From the NCBI RefSeq assembly GCF_003096415.1, contig NZ_QEKH01000020.1, positions 1-64,000 of the forward strand: DNA of 64,000 nt, written 5' to 3'. Positions within the stretch are counted from its first letter, which is position 1. Every line of letters begins with the position of its first letter. A model generated the notes under the pieces. The model searched no databases, was not told where the DNA came from, and was given only the letters and a program-made list of their open reading frames with translations. Shown piece by piece: positions 25,464 through 33,785 of the stretch. The translations under genes and the position numbers were made by a program. The DNA is from Victivallis vadensis. Lineage in GTDB: Bacteria; Verrucomicrobiota; Lentisphaeria; Victivallales; Victivallaceae.

Positions 25464-26309
25464 TCAACGCTTCTCCAGCCGCACCGTGTTGATATGGTCC
25501 TCAACCGGCGGGTACATCGCGTTAAGATCGGGCGCGATCGGCACGCTTTCACGCAGCGAACCGGTCACGAAAGCCTTGGCTTCGCACACCGCCTGCTTCC
25601 ACGGCATCTCCAGCGCGAACCCGGCGGCCAGCGCGGAAGAGAGCGTGCAGCCGGTTCCGTGAGAGGCCCCGTTTTCCGGAACCCTCGGCGCGCTCAGAGT
25701 GTAAATTTTCCCCTCGCGGCACACGAAGTCGGTCACGAATTTCCCGGAGAGGGCGTGGCCGGTTTTCAGCAAAACCGCCGCTCCCCAGCGGTCGAAACAC
25801 TCCTTCGCGGCGTCGGCGAACTGGTCGGCGGTTTTCAGCTCGCGCCCCAGCAGCAGCTCGGCCTCCGGCAGATTCGGAGTGATCCACGCCGCCACCGGCA
25901 GCAGCAGCTCGCGCACCTTCGCAACCGCCTCCTTTTCCAGCAGCGCCGCCCCCGAAGTGGAGACCATCACCGGGTCGCAGACCAGCATCAGCCTGCGCTG
26001 CTTCACCACCTCCGCGACCGCCTCGACGATCGCCGCGTTGAACAGCATGCCGCTCTTTACCGCCCGCACCGGAATCCGGTCCAGCACGGTCTCGATCTGG
26101 CAGCGGACCCCTTCGGCGGGAATCGCGTCGATCCGCCGGACTTCCGCGGGATTCTGGCTGGTCACGGCGGTCAGCGCCGCGCAGCCGTAGACGCCATAGG
26201 CGTTGAAGGTGCGCAGGTCCGCCTCAATCCCCGCGCCGCCGCCGGAATCGCTGCCGGCGACGGTCATCGCGGCCGGGTATAATTCGGTTTTCGGATTATT
26301 TTTGCTCAT
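25464..26309 (-). CDS. thiD: Hydroxymethylpyrimidine/phosphomethylpyrimidine kinase
   Basis: 281 aa ribokinase-fold enzyme that phosphorylates HMP and HMP-P in thiamine synthesis. The family start MTVAGSDSGGGAGIEADLRTF is present in two pieces around residues 14-34. Other signatures are the conserved TAVTSQNP, AVKSGML and the C-terminal NGASHGTGCTLSSALA anion-hole motif with the catalytic Asp position occupied by Cys-Thr-Leu context as in other ThiD proteins. Length is normal. No other thiamine genes or TPP riboswitch are nearby: the 5' gap to the divergent gene is only 79 bp and consists of overlapping promoters. Confidence 0.92.
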   Translation of the reverse strand: MSKNNPKTELYPAAMTVAGSDSGGGAGIEADLRTFNAYGVYGCAALTAVTSQNPAEVRRIDAIPAEGVRCQIETVLDRIPVRAVKSGMLFNAAIVEAVAEVVKQRRLMLVCDPVMVSTSGAALLEKEAVAKVRELLLPVAAWITPNLPEAELLLGRELKTADQFADAAKECFDRWGAAVLLKTGHALSGKFVTDFVCREGKIYTLSAPRVPENGASHGTGCTLSSALAAGFALEMPWKQAVCEAKAFVTGSLRESVPIAPDLNAMYPPVEDHINTVRLEKR

Positions 26310-26312
26310 GAT

Positions 26313-26341
26313 TTGTCTTTGTCGGTTTTCCGTATTATATT
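26313..26341 (+). promoter_or_regulatory. Promoter of the secreted-protein gene, overlapping the thiD promoter
   Basis: TTGTCT (26313-26318), a 17-bp spacer and TATATT (26336-26341). The start would fall near 26348, about 40 nt before the ATG at 26389. Its -10 shares four bases with the divergent thiD -10. Confidence 0.6.
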
Positions 26342-26362
26342 CTGTTTTAAACTACATCGCAA
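26334..26362 (-). promoter_or_regulatory. Promoter of thiD-amidase, overlapping the divergent promoter
   Basis: Minus strand TTGCGA (26357-26362), a 17-bp spacer and consensus TATAAT (26334-26339), giving a leader of about 20 nt before the thiD ATG. The -10 overlaps the plus-strand -10, so the two promoters compete for polymerase. Confidence 0.65.
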
Positions 26363-26388
26363 AACAGAAAAAAACAACCCGAAAACCG

Positions 26389-27774
26389 ATGAATATTTCC
26401 GGTATCCTGAAAAAGAGTCTCGCGTCAGCGCTGCTGGCGGCCGGGTTTTCCCTTGCCGCCGCAAGCAGTATTTTCACCGCGGACCAGGTGGAACTCATTC
26501 CCGACCGGGTCGGCAGCGACGCCAACGACACCGTCGAGGAGCTTAAGATGCTGGACCGCCAGCTCTGCGCCCTGCTGCGGGTCGGCAACCGGCGCAGCCC
26601 GATCCTGTGCCGGATCGCCTTCAGCGATAAAGTCCCGGAGGGCGAAGTCCTCCTCAAAAGCGCCAAAAACATCTGGACGATCGAATTCAACGACCGCACC
26701 CCGGAGTGGCAAAGGTCGTTCTCCATGCGCGGCCGCATTCTCGGCTGGCTGCTGGCGGCCAAACTCAACAACCGTTCGCTGGCCGCCTGGCCGGAACGCT
26801 TCCCCGCGTGGGTTGTCGCGGGCATCGATGCGCGCATCGAAGGGAGCCGCACCGCGGAGCGTTTCCTGCGCCGCAACCGCCAGCTGCCGCTGCTCCGGGC
26901 GCTGCTCGCCTGCGGTAAATTTCCTGATTTTCAGCAGACGATGCAGATGAATCCGGCCGAACTCTCCGAATCCGGGCTGGTCTGGTATCGCGAACTCTGC
27001 CGGGTGCTGGTCGATTCGGCCTCCACGTCGAGCACGCCGGTCGACAATGCTTTTCTGGACTACCTGGTGCTGACGGCCGCCGGAACCGCGGAGCCGGAAC
27101 ATGTGTTCCGCTCGACGCTGGGCCGTCTGTGGCTCTCCGCCGCCGAACGCTCCCCGCTGCCCGGCAAGCTGGAGACGGAGGGGTGGAAAGAACTCGGCGC
27201 CGACGCGAAAATCCAACGCTATTTGGAATACTCCGCCGAACGGCTCGCCTGGCATGAATTTTCTCCCCGCCCGGCGGAACTCACTCAGAAACAGCTCAAT
27301 GAAATCCTGCAGGCCGATCTGCCGGAACTTGACGCCAACGGCGAACCGACCGGCAAGCGGCTCCGGGTCGACTATGCAGAACTGCCCGAGCTGGTGATAC
27401 AGCGCCCCGACGCCTACCAGCTGCTCCGCGACGAGTCGCTTCGGCTCCGCAGCATCGTCGAAGGCAACGGCCTCGACTTCAGCCGGCTGCTGCGCGATCT
27501 CGACCTCAAGCTGCTGGCACTGCCGATCACCCGGGTGGAACCGCACGATCCGGCTCCCGCCGAGGAGTTCCGGCACGCGTTGCGGATGCTGCGCGAATCG
27601 GTGGAGCGCCGCGCCGGAATCGAACGATATCTGGAAGAGTTTGAACGCAGTGCGGAGTCGCCGTTCCGCTTTTACGAAAGCCGCATCCGCGAAGCCTCCC
27701 GTCCCGACGATTTCCTGATCGAACGGGCGCGGAAGTTCCTGGAACGGACCGAAGCGCTCTATCTGCAGGAGTAG
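26389..27774 (+). CDS. Secreted protein of unknown function
   Basis: 461 aa. The start was set at ATG 26389 (MNISGILKKSLASALLAAGF), where a signal peptide begins and which lies after the promoter; an in-frame start at 26203 lies before the promoter. The ribosome binding site is weak. Cleavage is likely after LAAAS. The region FPAWVVAGIDARIEGS (about 143-158) resembles the helix that follows the zinc site in gluzincin-type peptidases, but no HExxH is present upstream (GRILGWLLAAKL stands there), so it may be an inactive peptidase-like fold. The second half is helical and charged. Function not recognised. Confidence 0.7.
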   Translation: MNISGILKKSLASALLAAGFSLAAASSIFTADQVELIPDRVGSDANDTVEELKMLDRQLCALLRVGNRRSPILCRIAFSDKVPEGEVLLKSAKNIWTIEFNDRTPEWQRSFSMRGRILGWLLAAKLNNRSLAAWPERFPAWVVAGIDARIEGSRTAERFLRRNRQLPLLRALLACGKFPDFQQTMQMNPAELSESGLVWYRELCRVLVDSASTSSTPVDNAFLDYLVLTAAGTAEPEHVFRSTLGRLWLSAAERSPLPGKLETEGWKELGADAKIQRYLEYSAERLAWHEFSPRPAELTQKQLNEILQADLPELDANGEPTGKRLRVDYAELPELVIQRPDAYQLLRDESLRLRSIVEGNGLDFSRLLRDLDLKLLALPITRVEPHDPAPAEEFRHALRMLRESVERRAGIERYLEEFERSAESPFRFYESRIREASRPDDFLIERARKFLERTEALYLQE

Positions 27775-27791
27775 ATTTGCCGGTCCGGGAC

Positions 27792-27820
27792 TGGCAAACC
27801 ACCGCAGACAATGCTATATT
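27792..27820 (+). promoter_or_regulatory. Promoter of the FMN oxidoreductase-mreCD-PBP2 operon
   Basis: TGGCAA (27792-27797), a 17-bp spacer and TATATT (27815-27820), leaving a leader of about 70 nt before the ATG at 27896. Confidence 0.55.
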
Positions 27821-27895
27821 AACGACTTGGCGAATCTTCCGACAGGGAAAGGGAACAGGTTCGCCGGGAAACAAAGGAACAATACAGGGAAACGT

Positions 27896-28924
27896 ATGGA
27901 AAACATCTCGATGCTGAAGCCGCTCCTGAAACGCGGCAGCGAATTTCTCGGAGTCGAATATCCGATCATCTGCGGCGCCATGACCTGGGTTTCGGAGCCT
28001 AAACTGGTCTCCGCCGTCGCCAACGCCGGAGCTTTCGCCTGCCTCGCGGGCGGCAACGCCCCGACCGATATCCTCCGCAGCCAGATCGAAGAGGTCAAAC
28101 AGCGCACGAAAAACAACTTCGCGGTCAACCTGATCACGATCGCCCCGAGCTACCACGCCCACCTCGAAATGATGAAGGACGTCAAAGCGCCCTTCATCGT
28201 GTTCGCGGGCAGCTTCCCGAAAGAGAAAGAGATCGAAGCGGCCAAGGCGACCGGCGCCAAGGTGATGTGCTTTGCTTCCACCGAGTCGATCGCCGAACGG
28301 ATGATCCGCTTCGGCGCCGACGCGATCATCCTCGAAGGCAGCGAAGCGGGCGGCCATATCGGGCATGTCGCGACCACCGTGCTGGTCCAGCAGGTGCTCT
28401 ACAAGTTCTGCGACCAGATTCCGATCTTCGTCGCGGGCGGCATCGGCACCGGCAAAATGATGGCCCACATGCTGCTGATGGGTGCGGCGGGCGTCCAGCT
28501 CGGAACCCGTTTCGTGATGACCGAGGAATCCAACGTGCATCCGAAATTCAAGGAGGCGTTCATCCGCGCCAATGCGCGCGACGCGATTTCCACTCCGCAG
28601 TACGATTCCAAGCTGCCGGTGGTGGCGGTGCGTGCGTTGCGCAACCGCGGCACGGCGGAATTCGGCGCGCTGCAGCTGCGGCTGCTCAAAGAGCTGGAAG
28701 CCGGCAACATCCACCGTCAGGAAGCGCAGGAGGAGGTCGAAAAATTCTGGATCGGCGCCCTCCGCCGCGCCGCCGTCGACGGCGATATCGAGATGGGTTC
28801 GCTGATGGCCGGGCAGTCGGTCGGCCTCGTCGACAAGGTTCTCTCCATCGGTGAACTGCTCACTGAGCTGCTCACCGATGCGGAGAAGGAACTCGCCGCC
28901 GTCCGGCGCAAACTCGGCTGCTGA
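27896..28924 (+). CDS. Nitronate monooxygenase/FabK-family FMN oxidoreductase
   Basis: 342 aa TIM-barrel flavoprotein. The start was set at ATG 27896 (MENISMLKPLLKRG), 76 nt after the -10. Family hallmarks: PIICGAMTWVSEPKLVSAVANAGAFACLAGG at the N-terminus (read in parts), GSEAGGHIGH (phosphate/FMN binding and conserved His), FVAGGIGTG and GVQLGTRFVMTEE. The same family holds nitronate monooxygenases and the enoyl-ACP reductase FabK. A role in fatty acid synthesis would fit the envelope genes behind it, but FabK and NMO cannot be separated safely by eye. It is the first gene of the operon, 28 bp before mreC. Confidence 0.85.
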   Translation: MENISMLKPLLKRGSEFLGVEYPIICGAMTWVSEPKLVSAVANAGAFACLAGGNAPTDILRSQIEEVKQRTKNNFAVNLITIAPSYHAHLEMMKDVKAPFIVFAGSFPKEKEIEAAKATGAKVMCFASTESIAERMIRFGADAIILEGSEAGGHIGHVATTVLVQQVLYKFCDQIPIFVAGGIGTGKMMAHMLLMGAAGVQLGTRFVMTEESNVHPKFKEAFIRANARDAISTPQYDSKLPVVAVRALRNRGTAEFGALQLRLLKELEAGNIHRQEAQEEVEKFWIGALRRAAVDGDIEMGSLMAGQSVGLVDKVLSIGELLTELLTDAEKELAAVRRKLGC

Positions 28925-28952
28925 CCCCGGGGAGAACTGAAATCCAGAAACC

Positions 28953-29831
28953 ATGGCACTCAATCGCAGCAGTCTGAATCGGCGTCTTTTTATGACGGCG
29001 GCAGCCGGAGTGGCGCTTCTGATCGCCTACGCCGGTTACCGCACACTGCGTCCGGGTGCAGGCAGGTTCTTCGGTGATTTCTTTTATCCCTATCTGGCGG
29101 TCGCCCGGTTTGCGGGCGACCAGGTCTCCAACCGCAGCCTGCTGGCCTACAGCCGCCCGGAACTGGCGGCGCAGGTGGAAAAACTGATGGCGGTCAACCG
29201 CCGCCTTTCCGCCGAAGCCGCCGCCGCCAAGGAGTTCGAGGAGGAAAACCTCCAGCTCCGCCGGCTGCTCAAGCTCGATCCTCCCGCCGCCTGGCGCTAT
29301 GTCGCGGCGGAAGTGATTCTGCGCGATCCGGTTCTCTGGAACGAACACTTCACCATCGACCGCGGCAGCCGCGACGGCCTCACCAAAGGTTCCGCGGTCA
29401 TCAGCGTCACGCCGGACGGGAGGCCGATTCTGGTCGGCATCCTGGAAAATGTCGGAGCCCGGACCAGTGAAGTGCGCACGCTCTTCAGCCCCGGCCTCCG
29501 TCTTTCCGCCGCGCTGGGTACGACCGGAATCACCGGAATCGTCAATGCGGGCGAGCGCCAGCCGACCTCCGACCATGTGCCGATCGGCTATCTTCCAAGC
29601 CATCTCGCCTATACGCTGCAGGAGGCGCTTTTCACCACCGGCTATGAGTCCGGCATCCCGCAGGGCCTCAAAATCGGTGAACTCTCCGCAGTCGAGGAGG
29701 TCAATCCGCGCTACTCTAACGCGCTCCATCTCTCCGGACTGCTGAAGCCCGCCGCACAGCTGAACAGCATCCGTTTCCTGCTGATTGCGGAGCGGGTCAG
29801 GCCTCCCGCCGGGGCGGGAGGTGGCCGATGA
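28953..29831 (+). CDS. mreC: Rod shape-determining protein MreC
   Basis: 292 aa. It has one N-terminal membrane helix (FMTAAAGVALLIAYAGYRTL), then a periplasmic coiled coil (about 70-105, ELAAQVEKLMAVNRRL and following) and the MreC beta-barrel domain: AEVILRDPVLWNEHFTIDRGSRDGL and a second half with PIGYLPSHLAYTLQE. MreC links the MreB cytoskeleton to PBP2 in the elongation complex. Length and domain order are typical. Its stop overlaps the mreD start (ATGA), and PBP2 follows directly. mreB is not in the window. Confidence 0.93.
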   Translation: MALNRSSLNRRLFMTAAAGVALLIAYAGYRTLRPGAGRFFGDFFYPYLAVARFAGDQVSNRSLLAYSRPELAAQVEKLMAVNRRLSAEAAAAKEFEEENLQLRRLLKLDPPAAWRYVAAEVILRDPVLWNEHFTIDRGSRDGLTKGSAVISVTPDGRPILVGILENVGARTSEVRTLFSPGLRLSAALGTTGITGIVNAGERQPTSDHVPIGYLPSHLAYTLQEALFTTGYESGIPQGLKIGELSAVEEVNPRYSNALHLSGLLKPAAQLNSIRFLLIAERVRPPAGAGGGR

Positions 29832-30403
29832 AAGCGGCCTTTCTGATCACCGTGACCGCATTGGCAATGCTGGCCGAACTGCTGGCCGGCAACGTCGGGA
29901 TCTATCTGCCGCTGACCGCTTATGCGGTTTTCTACTTCACTTGTTCAATTTCGGCAGCGGCGGGAGTCGCGGCGGCGATCGTCGCCGGAACCGTGCTGGA
30001 CCTGATCTACGGGCGCACTTTGCTGCTGACCCCGCTCATACTGCTCGCCGCCCTCGCCGCCGGCTGGAGCTTGCGCCGCAACCAGATGGAGACGCTGCTG
30101 GAAGCCGCCCTGCCCGGCATGGCCATCGGAGCGACCGCCGCCCTCGGTGCCGCCGCGCTCCGGATGCCCGGGGGGCAGCCGCCGTCTTGGCTGCTGCTCT
30201 GGCAGGCGGTCTGGTTCGGTTCGATCGGCCTGCTGTTGCTGCCGCTGACCGTATTTGTGCTGGATTCCGCCGCACGCACGCTCGGGCTTCCCGAGTTTCT
30301 GAAGGAAACCCGTTCCCGGCTGAATCGCAATCCGTTGGGCAGCCGCCCCCGCCGCGTCCGGGAACGGCTGGTCAACCCCAACCGCAGGAAGGAGGGAGAG
30401 TAA
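29828..30403 (+). CDS. mreD: Rod shape-determining protein MreD
   Basis: 191 aa integral membrane protein with five to six helices (for example AAFLITVTALAMLAELLAG and IYLPLTAYAVFYFTC). MreD proteins have little conserved sequence, so the call rests on size, topology and position between mreC (4-nt overlap) and PBP2 (1 nt gap). The tail is basic (NRNPLGSRPRRVRERLVNPNRRK, in parts). It would act in the elongasome at the inner membrane. Confidence 0.85.
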   Translation: MKAAFLITVTALAMLAELLAGNVGIYLPLTAYAVFYFTCSISAAAGVAAAIVAGTVLDLIYGRTLLLTPLILLAALAAGWSLRRNQMETLLEAALPGMAIGATAALGAAALRMPGGQPPSWLLLWQAVWFGSIGLLLLPLTVFVLDSAARTLGLPEFLKETRSRLNRNPLGSRPRRVRERLVNPNRRKEGE

Positions 30404-30404
30404 G

Positions 30405-32384
30405 ATGAAAAAATCCCCTCCCCGCGTCAATCGGCGGCCCAATCCGATCACGGAATTTCTGCCGGAAGAAAAGCTGCGGATTCTTCTGGTCGGCCTCGTT
30501 TTTCTGGCCGGTTTCCTGATTCTGGCCGGGCGGCTGTTCGCCGTGCAAATCCAGTCCGGCGAGGAACACCGGGAAAAGATTTCGCGCCAGTCGATCCGCC
30601 GGATCCGGATTCCGGCCCGGCGCGGCAAAATCTACACTTCGGACTACAAACTCCTCGCCGGCAACAGCGCCTCCTGCAATCTGGTCTTCTACCCGGAGGA
30701 GATGCGGTTCAACCGCCGCCAGAAATCGATCGATTACATGATGGAAGCCGCCGACGCGCTCGGCAGGGCGATCGGACGCGAAAATCCGCTCTCCGCCGAC
30801 TCCATCAACCGGCACCTCAACACCCGGCCCGGCCTGCCGCTGACGGTCTTCACCCGGCTCACGCCCCGGGAAACCGCACGGGCGCTGGAGGTGTCGCGCT
30901 CCTACCGGGGCGTCGATATCGAAGCGGATGAAACTAGGATCTATCCCGAAGGAAAACTCGCCGCCCACCTGGTCGGCTACACCCGCTTTGAAAGCCCCCG
31001 GCAGGCCCCGGACCGCAGCGACTTTTTCTACTACGTCCCCGACCTGGTCGGACGCGCCGGGATCGAAGCGGCCTTCGACCGCCTGCCCGGAACCGGCAAG
31101 GAAGCGCCGGAAGGGTCGCCGGAAGCGCCGCTCGGCCTGCGCGGCCTGCCCGGTTATTCGCTGGTTCAGGTGGATCACCTCGGCTTCATCCGCCAGACCC
31201 TGATCGATAAAATCGAACCGCGCCACGGCAACAATGTGATCCTGACGCTGGATTCGAAAGCACAGGAGATCGCCGAATCGGTACTCGCCGGGCGGCGCGG
31301 CGCATTCGTGCTTCTCGACGCCGACAACGGGGATGTGCTCGCCGCCGCCTCCACCCCCTCCTATGACCTGACTTTGTTCTCCCCGGTCATCCGGGCCGAT
31401 TATTACCGGCAGTTGACCTCATCGCCCGACAGGCCGCTGGTCAACCGCGCGTTCAGCGGCAACTACACGCCCGGCTCCATCCTGAAACCGCTGGTCGCGC
31501 TGGCCTTCCTGAATGCAGGCGTTTCTCCGAACGCAGTCACCTTCTGCGACGGCAGCACTCCGATCGGCAATGCGCAGATCAAGTGCGCGTCATGGCGCAG
31601 CGGCGGACACGGACCGGTGGATATGGTCGGGGCGCTGGCCCGCTCCTGCAACGATTATATGATCGAACACGCCCTCAAAACCGGCCGGCAGCCGATCGCG
31701 GACGAACTCGAAAGCGCCGGGATCGGCCGTCCCACCGGCGTGGAACTGTCGGAAAATCGCGGCACCTTTCCCTCCGAAGCCAACAATCGGCGCATTCACC
31801 GCACGCCATGGACCGCCTTCGACACCGCTCTTTTGTCGATCGGCCAGGGGATTGTCACGGTTTCTCCGCTGCAGGCGGCGGTGTACACTGCCGCCCTCGC
31901 CAAAGACGGCCGCATCTGGAAGCCGCACCTTGTGGCTCGGATCGTGGATTCTTTCGGCAATACGGTGCATGAACGCTCCCCCGAACAGGTCAGCCGGCTC
32001 GATACCAACCCCGAATCCCTGGCCATCGTCCGCCGGGGCATGTTCGAAGTGGTCAACACTTCTCACGGAGGAGGACGCAAGGCCGCCGTGGACGGCCTCG
32101 AAATCTACGGCAAAACCGGTTCCGCCGAAGTCGGCTCCGGAGCCGGCCGCAAGCTGACGACCTGGTTCATCTGCTTCACCGCGTGGCGCGGCCGCACCTA
32201 TGCCGCCGCAGTCATGGTGGAGGACGGCACTTTCGGCGGGCTGGACTGCGCCCCGCTCGCCGCGGAGTTTTTCCGGCGCTGGCTCGATCCGCAGCAGGCC
32301 GCTTCTCCGGCCGAAACGGTTGGACAATCCGATATCACACATTTATCATCACCCCAGGCCGGAAATTCCGGCAACGCAGAGTAA
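30405..32384 (+). CDS. mrdA: Penicillin-binding protein 2 (peptidoglycan transpeptidase)
   Basis: 659 aa class B PBP. One membrane anchor (LLVGLVFLAGFLILAGRLF, about 27-46) precedes the dimerisation/pedestal domain, which has RIPARRGKIY near 68-77. The transpeptidase domain is complete: SxxK at S358-K361 (YTPGSILKPL), SxN at S414-N416 (ARSCNDYM) and KTGS at 570-573 (IYGKTGSAEV). It cross-links glycan strands during side-wall elongation and is the target of beta-lactams such as mecillinam. It begins 1 nt after the mreD stop, which supports the elongasome assignment over the division PBP3. Confidence 0.93.
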   Translation: MKKSPPRVNRRPNPITEFLPEEKLRILLVGLVFLAGFLILAGRLFAVQIQSGEEHREKISRQSIRRIRIPARRGKIYTSDYKLLAGNSASCNLVFYPEEMRFNRRQKSIDYMMEAADALGRAIGRENPLSADSINRHLNTRPGLPLTVFTRLTPRETARALEVSRSYRGVDIEADETRIYPEGKLAAHLVGYTRFESPRQAPDRSDFFYYVPDLVGRAGIEAAFDRLPGTGKEAPEGSPEAPLGLRGLPGYSLVQVDHLGFIRQTLIDKIEPRHGNNVILTLDSKAQEIAESVLAGRRGAFVLLDADNGDVLAAASTPSYDLTLFSPVIRADYYRQLTSSPDRPLVNRAFSGNYTPGSILKPLVALAFLNAGVSPNAVTFCDGSTPIGNAQIKCASWRSGGHGPVDMVGALARSCNDYMIEHALKTGRQPIADELESAGIGRPTGVELSENRGTFPSEANNRRIHRTPWTAFDTALLSIGQGIVTVSPLQAAVYTAALAKDGRIWKPHLVARIVDSFGNTVHERSPEQVSRLDTNPESLAIVRRGMFEVVNTSHGGGRKAAVDGLEIYGKTGSAEVGSGAGRKLTTWFICFTAWRGRTYAAAVMVEDGTFGGLDCAPLAAEFFRRWLDPQQAASPAETVGQSDITHLSSPQAGNSGNAE

Positions 32385-32397
32385 GGAGATTTACACT

Positions 32398-33615
32398 ATG
32401 TTCAATGCCGCCATCATCGGCGTCTCCGGATTCGGAGACGTGCACTACCGGGACCTCGTCCGCGAACATGCCGCAGGCCGCGTCAACATCGTCGCCGCCA
32501 CGGTGATCAATCAGGAAGAGGAGGCGAAAAAGTGCGACTTTCTCCGTTCCGTCGGCTGCCGCATCTACACCGACTACCGCGACATGCTGCGGGATTTCGC
32601 CGGGAAAATCGATGTCTGCTTCATCCCGACCGGCATTGCGCTGCACATGCCGATGACCGTCGCCGCCCTGGAAGCCGGCGCCAACGTCTATGTGGAAAAG
32701 CCGGTCGCCCCGACTTTCGCCGACGCCGAAAAAATGGTCGAAGCCTCAAAGCGCACCGGCAGATTCGTCGCGGTCGGCTACCAGACCATGTACCAGCCGG
32801 AAACCCGCCGGATCAAAGAGTGCGTGCTCTCCGGGCGGCTCGGTAAAATCCGGGTGCTGAAATCCTACGGCCTCTGGCCGCGCGACGACTCCTACTATCA
32901 CCGCAACAACTGGGCGGGCAAGCTGACGGTCAGCGGCGCGCCGATTCTGGACAGTCCGGTCACCAACGCCTTCGCCCACTTCCTGAATCTGCTGATCTTC
33001 TATGCGGGCGACAGCTTTACCGGCACCGCCGAAGCCCGGAGCATTCAGGCAGGGCTTTTCCGGGCCAACCCGATCGAAAGTTTCGACACCGCCAGTTTGA
33101 AGATCGCCACGGCGGACGGCAAGGAGCTGCTCTTCTACGTCACCCACTGCAGCGAAGCCAACGTCAATCCGGTATCCGCGATCGAAGGCGACCTCGGCCG
33201 CATCGAGTACGATGAGAAAAACATGCGCATCATTCTGAACTCCGGGGAGACCGAAGAGTATCCGATGACCGGCTGGGAACAGATGCGGATCAATATCTTC
33301 AACCAGCTTGAAAAGAGGCTCGCCGATCCGGACGCCTTCATCTGCACCGCCGAAATCGCGATGAACCACACCCGCGTCACCAATGCGATGTTCGACTCCG
33401 CGACCATCGCGACGGTTCCGGCGGACTCCTTCCGGGTCGTCGCCGACGCCAACGGCGTCGAGCGCCGGGTGATTCCGGGTATCGACGACGCCATCCGCCG
33501 CGCCTATGCGGAAAACCGGATGCTCAACGCCGCCGACTTCCCGTGGGCCGTTCCGACGCCGGAATTCAGCCTCGACGGCTACCGCTCTTTCCGCGGCACG
33601 CTGATCCACGCCTGA
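32398..33615 (+). CDS. Gfo/Idh/MocA-family oxidoreductase
   Basis: 405 aa NAD(P)-dependent sugar or sugar-alcohol oxidoreductase, cytoplasmic. The Rossmann start is AAIIGVSGFGDVHY, and EKP (100-102, YVEKPVAPTF) is the family catalytic lysine motif. The C-terminal domain begins near 130. ATG at 32398 has TAAGGAG upstream and lies 14 nt after the PBP2 stop, so it is probably read from the same transcript although it belongs functionally with glycan breakdown. The substrate is not predictable. The glycine motif GVSGFG is slightly off the usual GxGxxG. Confidence 0.88.
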   Translation: MFNAAIIGVSGFGDVHYRDLVREHAAGRVNIVAATVINQEEEAKKCDFLRSVGCRIYTDYRDMLRDFAGKIDVCFIPTGIALHMPMTVAALEAGANVYVEKPVAPTFADAEKMVEASKRTGRFVAVGYQTMYQPETRRIKECVLSGRLGKIRVLKSYGLWPRDDSYYHRNNWAGKLTVSGAPILDSPVTNAFAHFLNLLIFYAGDSFTGTAEARSIQAGLFRANPIESFDTASLKIATADGKELLFYVTHCSEANVNPVSAIEGDLGRIEYDEKNMRIILNSGETEEYPMTGWEQMRINIFNQLEKRLADPDAFICTAEIAMNHTRVTNAMFDSATIATVPADSFRVVADANGVERRVIPGIDDAIRRAYAENRMLNAADFPWAVPTPEFSLDGYRSFRGTLIHA

Positions 33616-33724
33616 TCCCCCGGACCGGCAAAATACTGCCGTCGCATACGGCAGCCATGGTGCCGGTTCCCGGGTCGGATGCCGCAGGAAAAAGTGAAAA
33701 ACAAAATTATTCGATCAGGCTAAT

Positions 33725-33752
33725 TTGCAAAAAACGGTTTTGGAATTACAGT
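33725..33752 (+). promoter_or_regulatory. Promoter of the FMN/4Fe-4S protein gene
   Basis: TTGCAA (33725-33730), a 16-bp spacer and TACAGT (33747-33752), inside the 170-bp gap after the Gfo/Idh gene. The start would be about 30 nt before the ATG at 33786. Confidence 0.45.
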
Positions 33753-33785
33753 AGGAAGGAGGAAAATCACTACAGGAGAACTCTG

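Noticed and set aside
26310-26388. TPP riboswitch upstream of thiD
   Set aside because: The predicted leader is only about 20 nt and the gap is filled by overlapping promoters; no conserved thi-box was seen.
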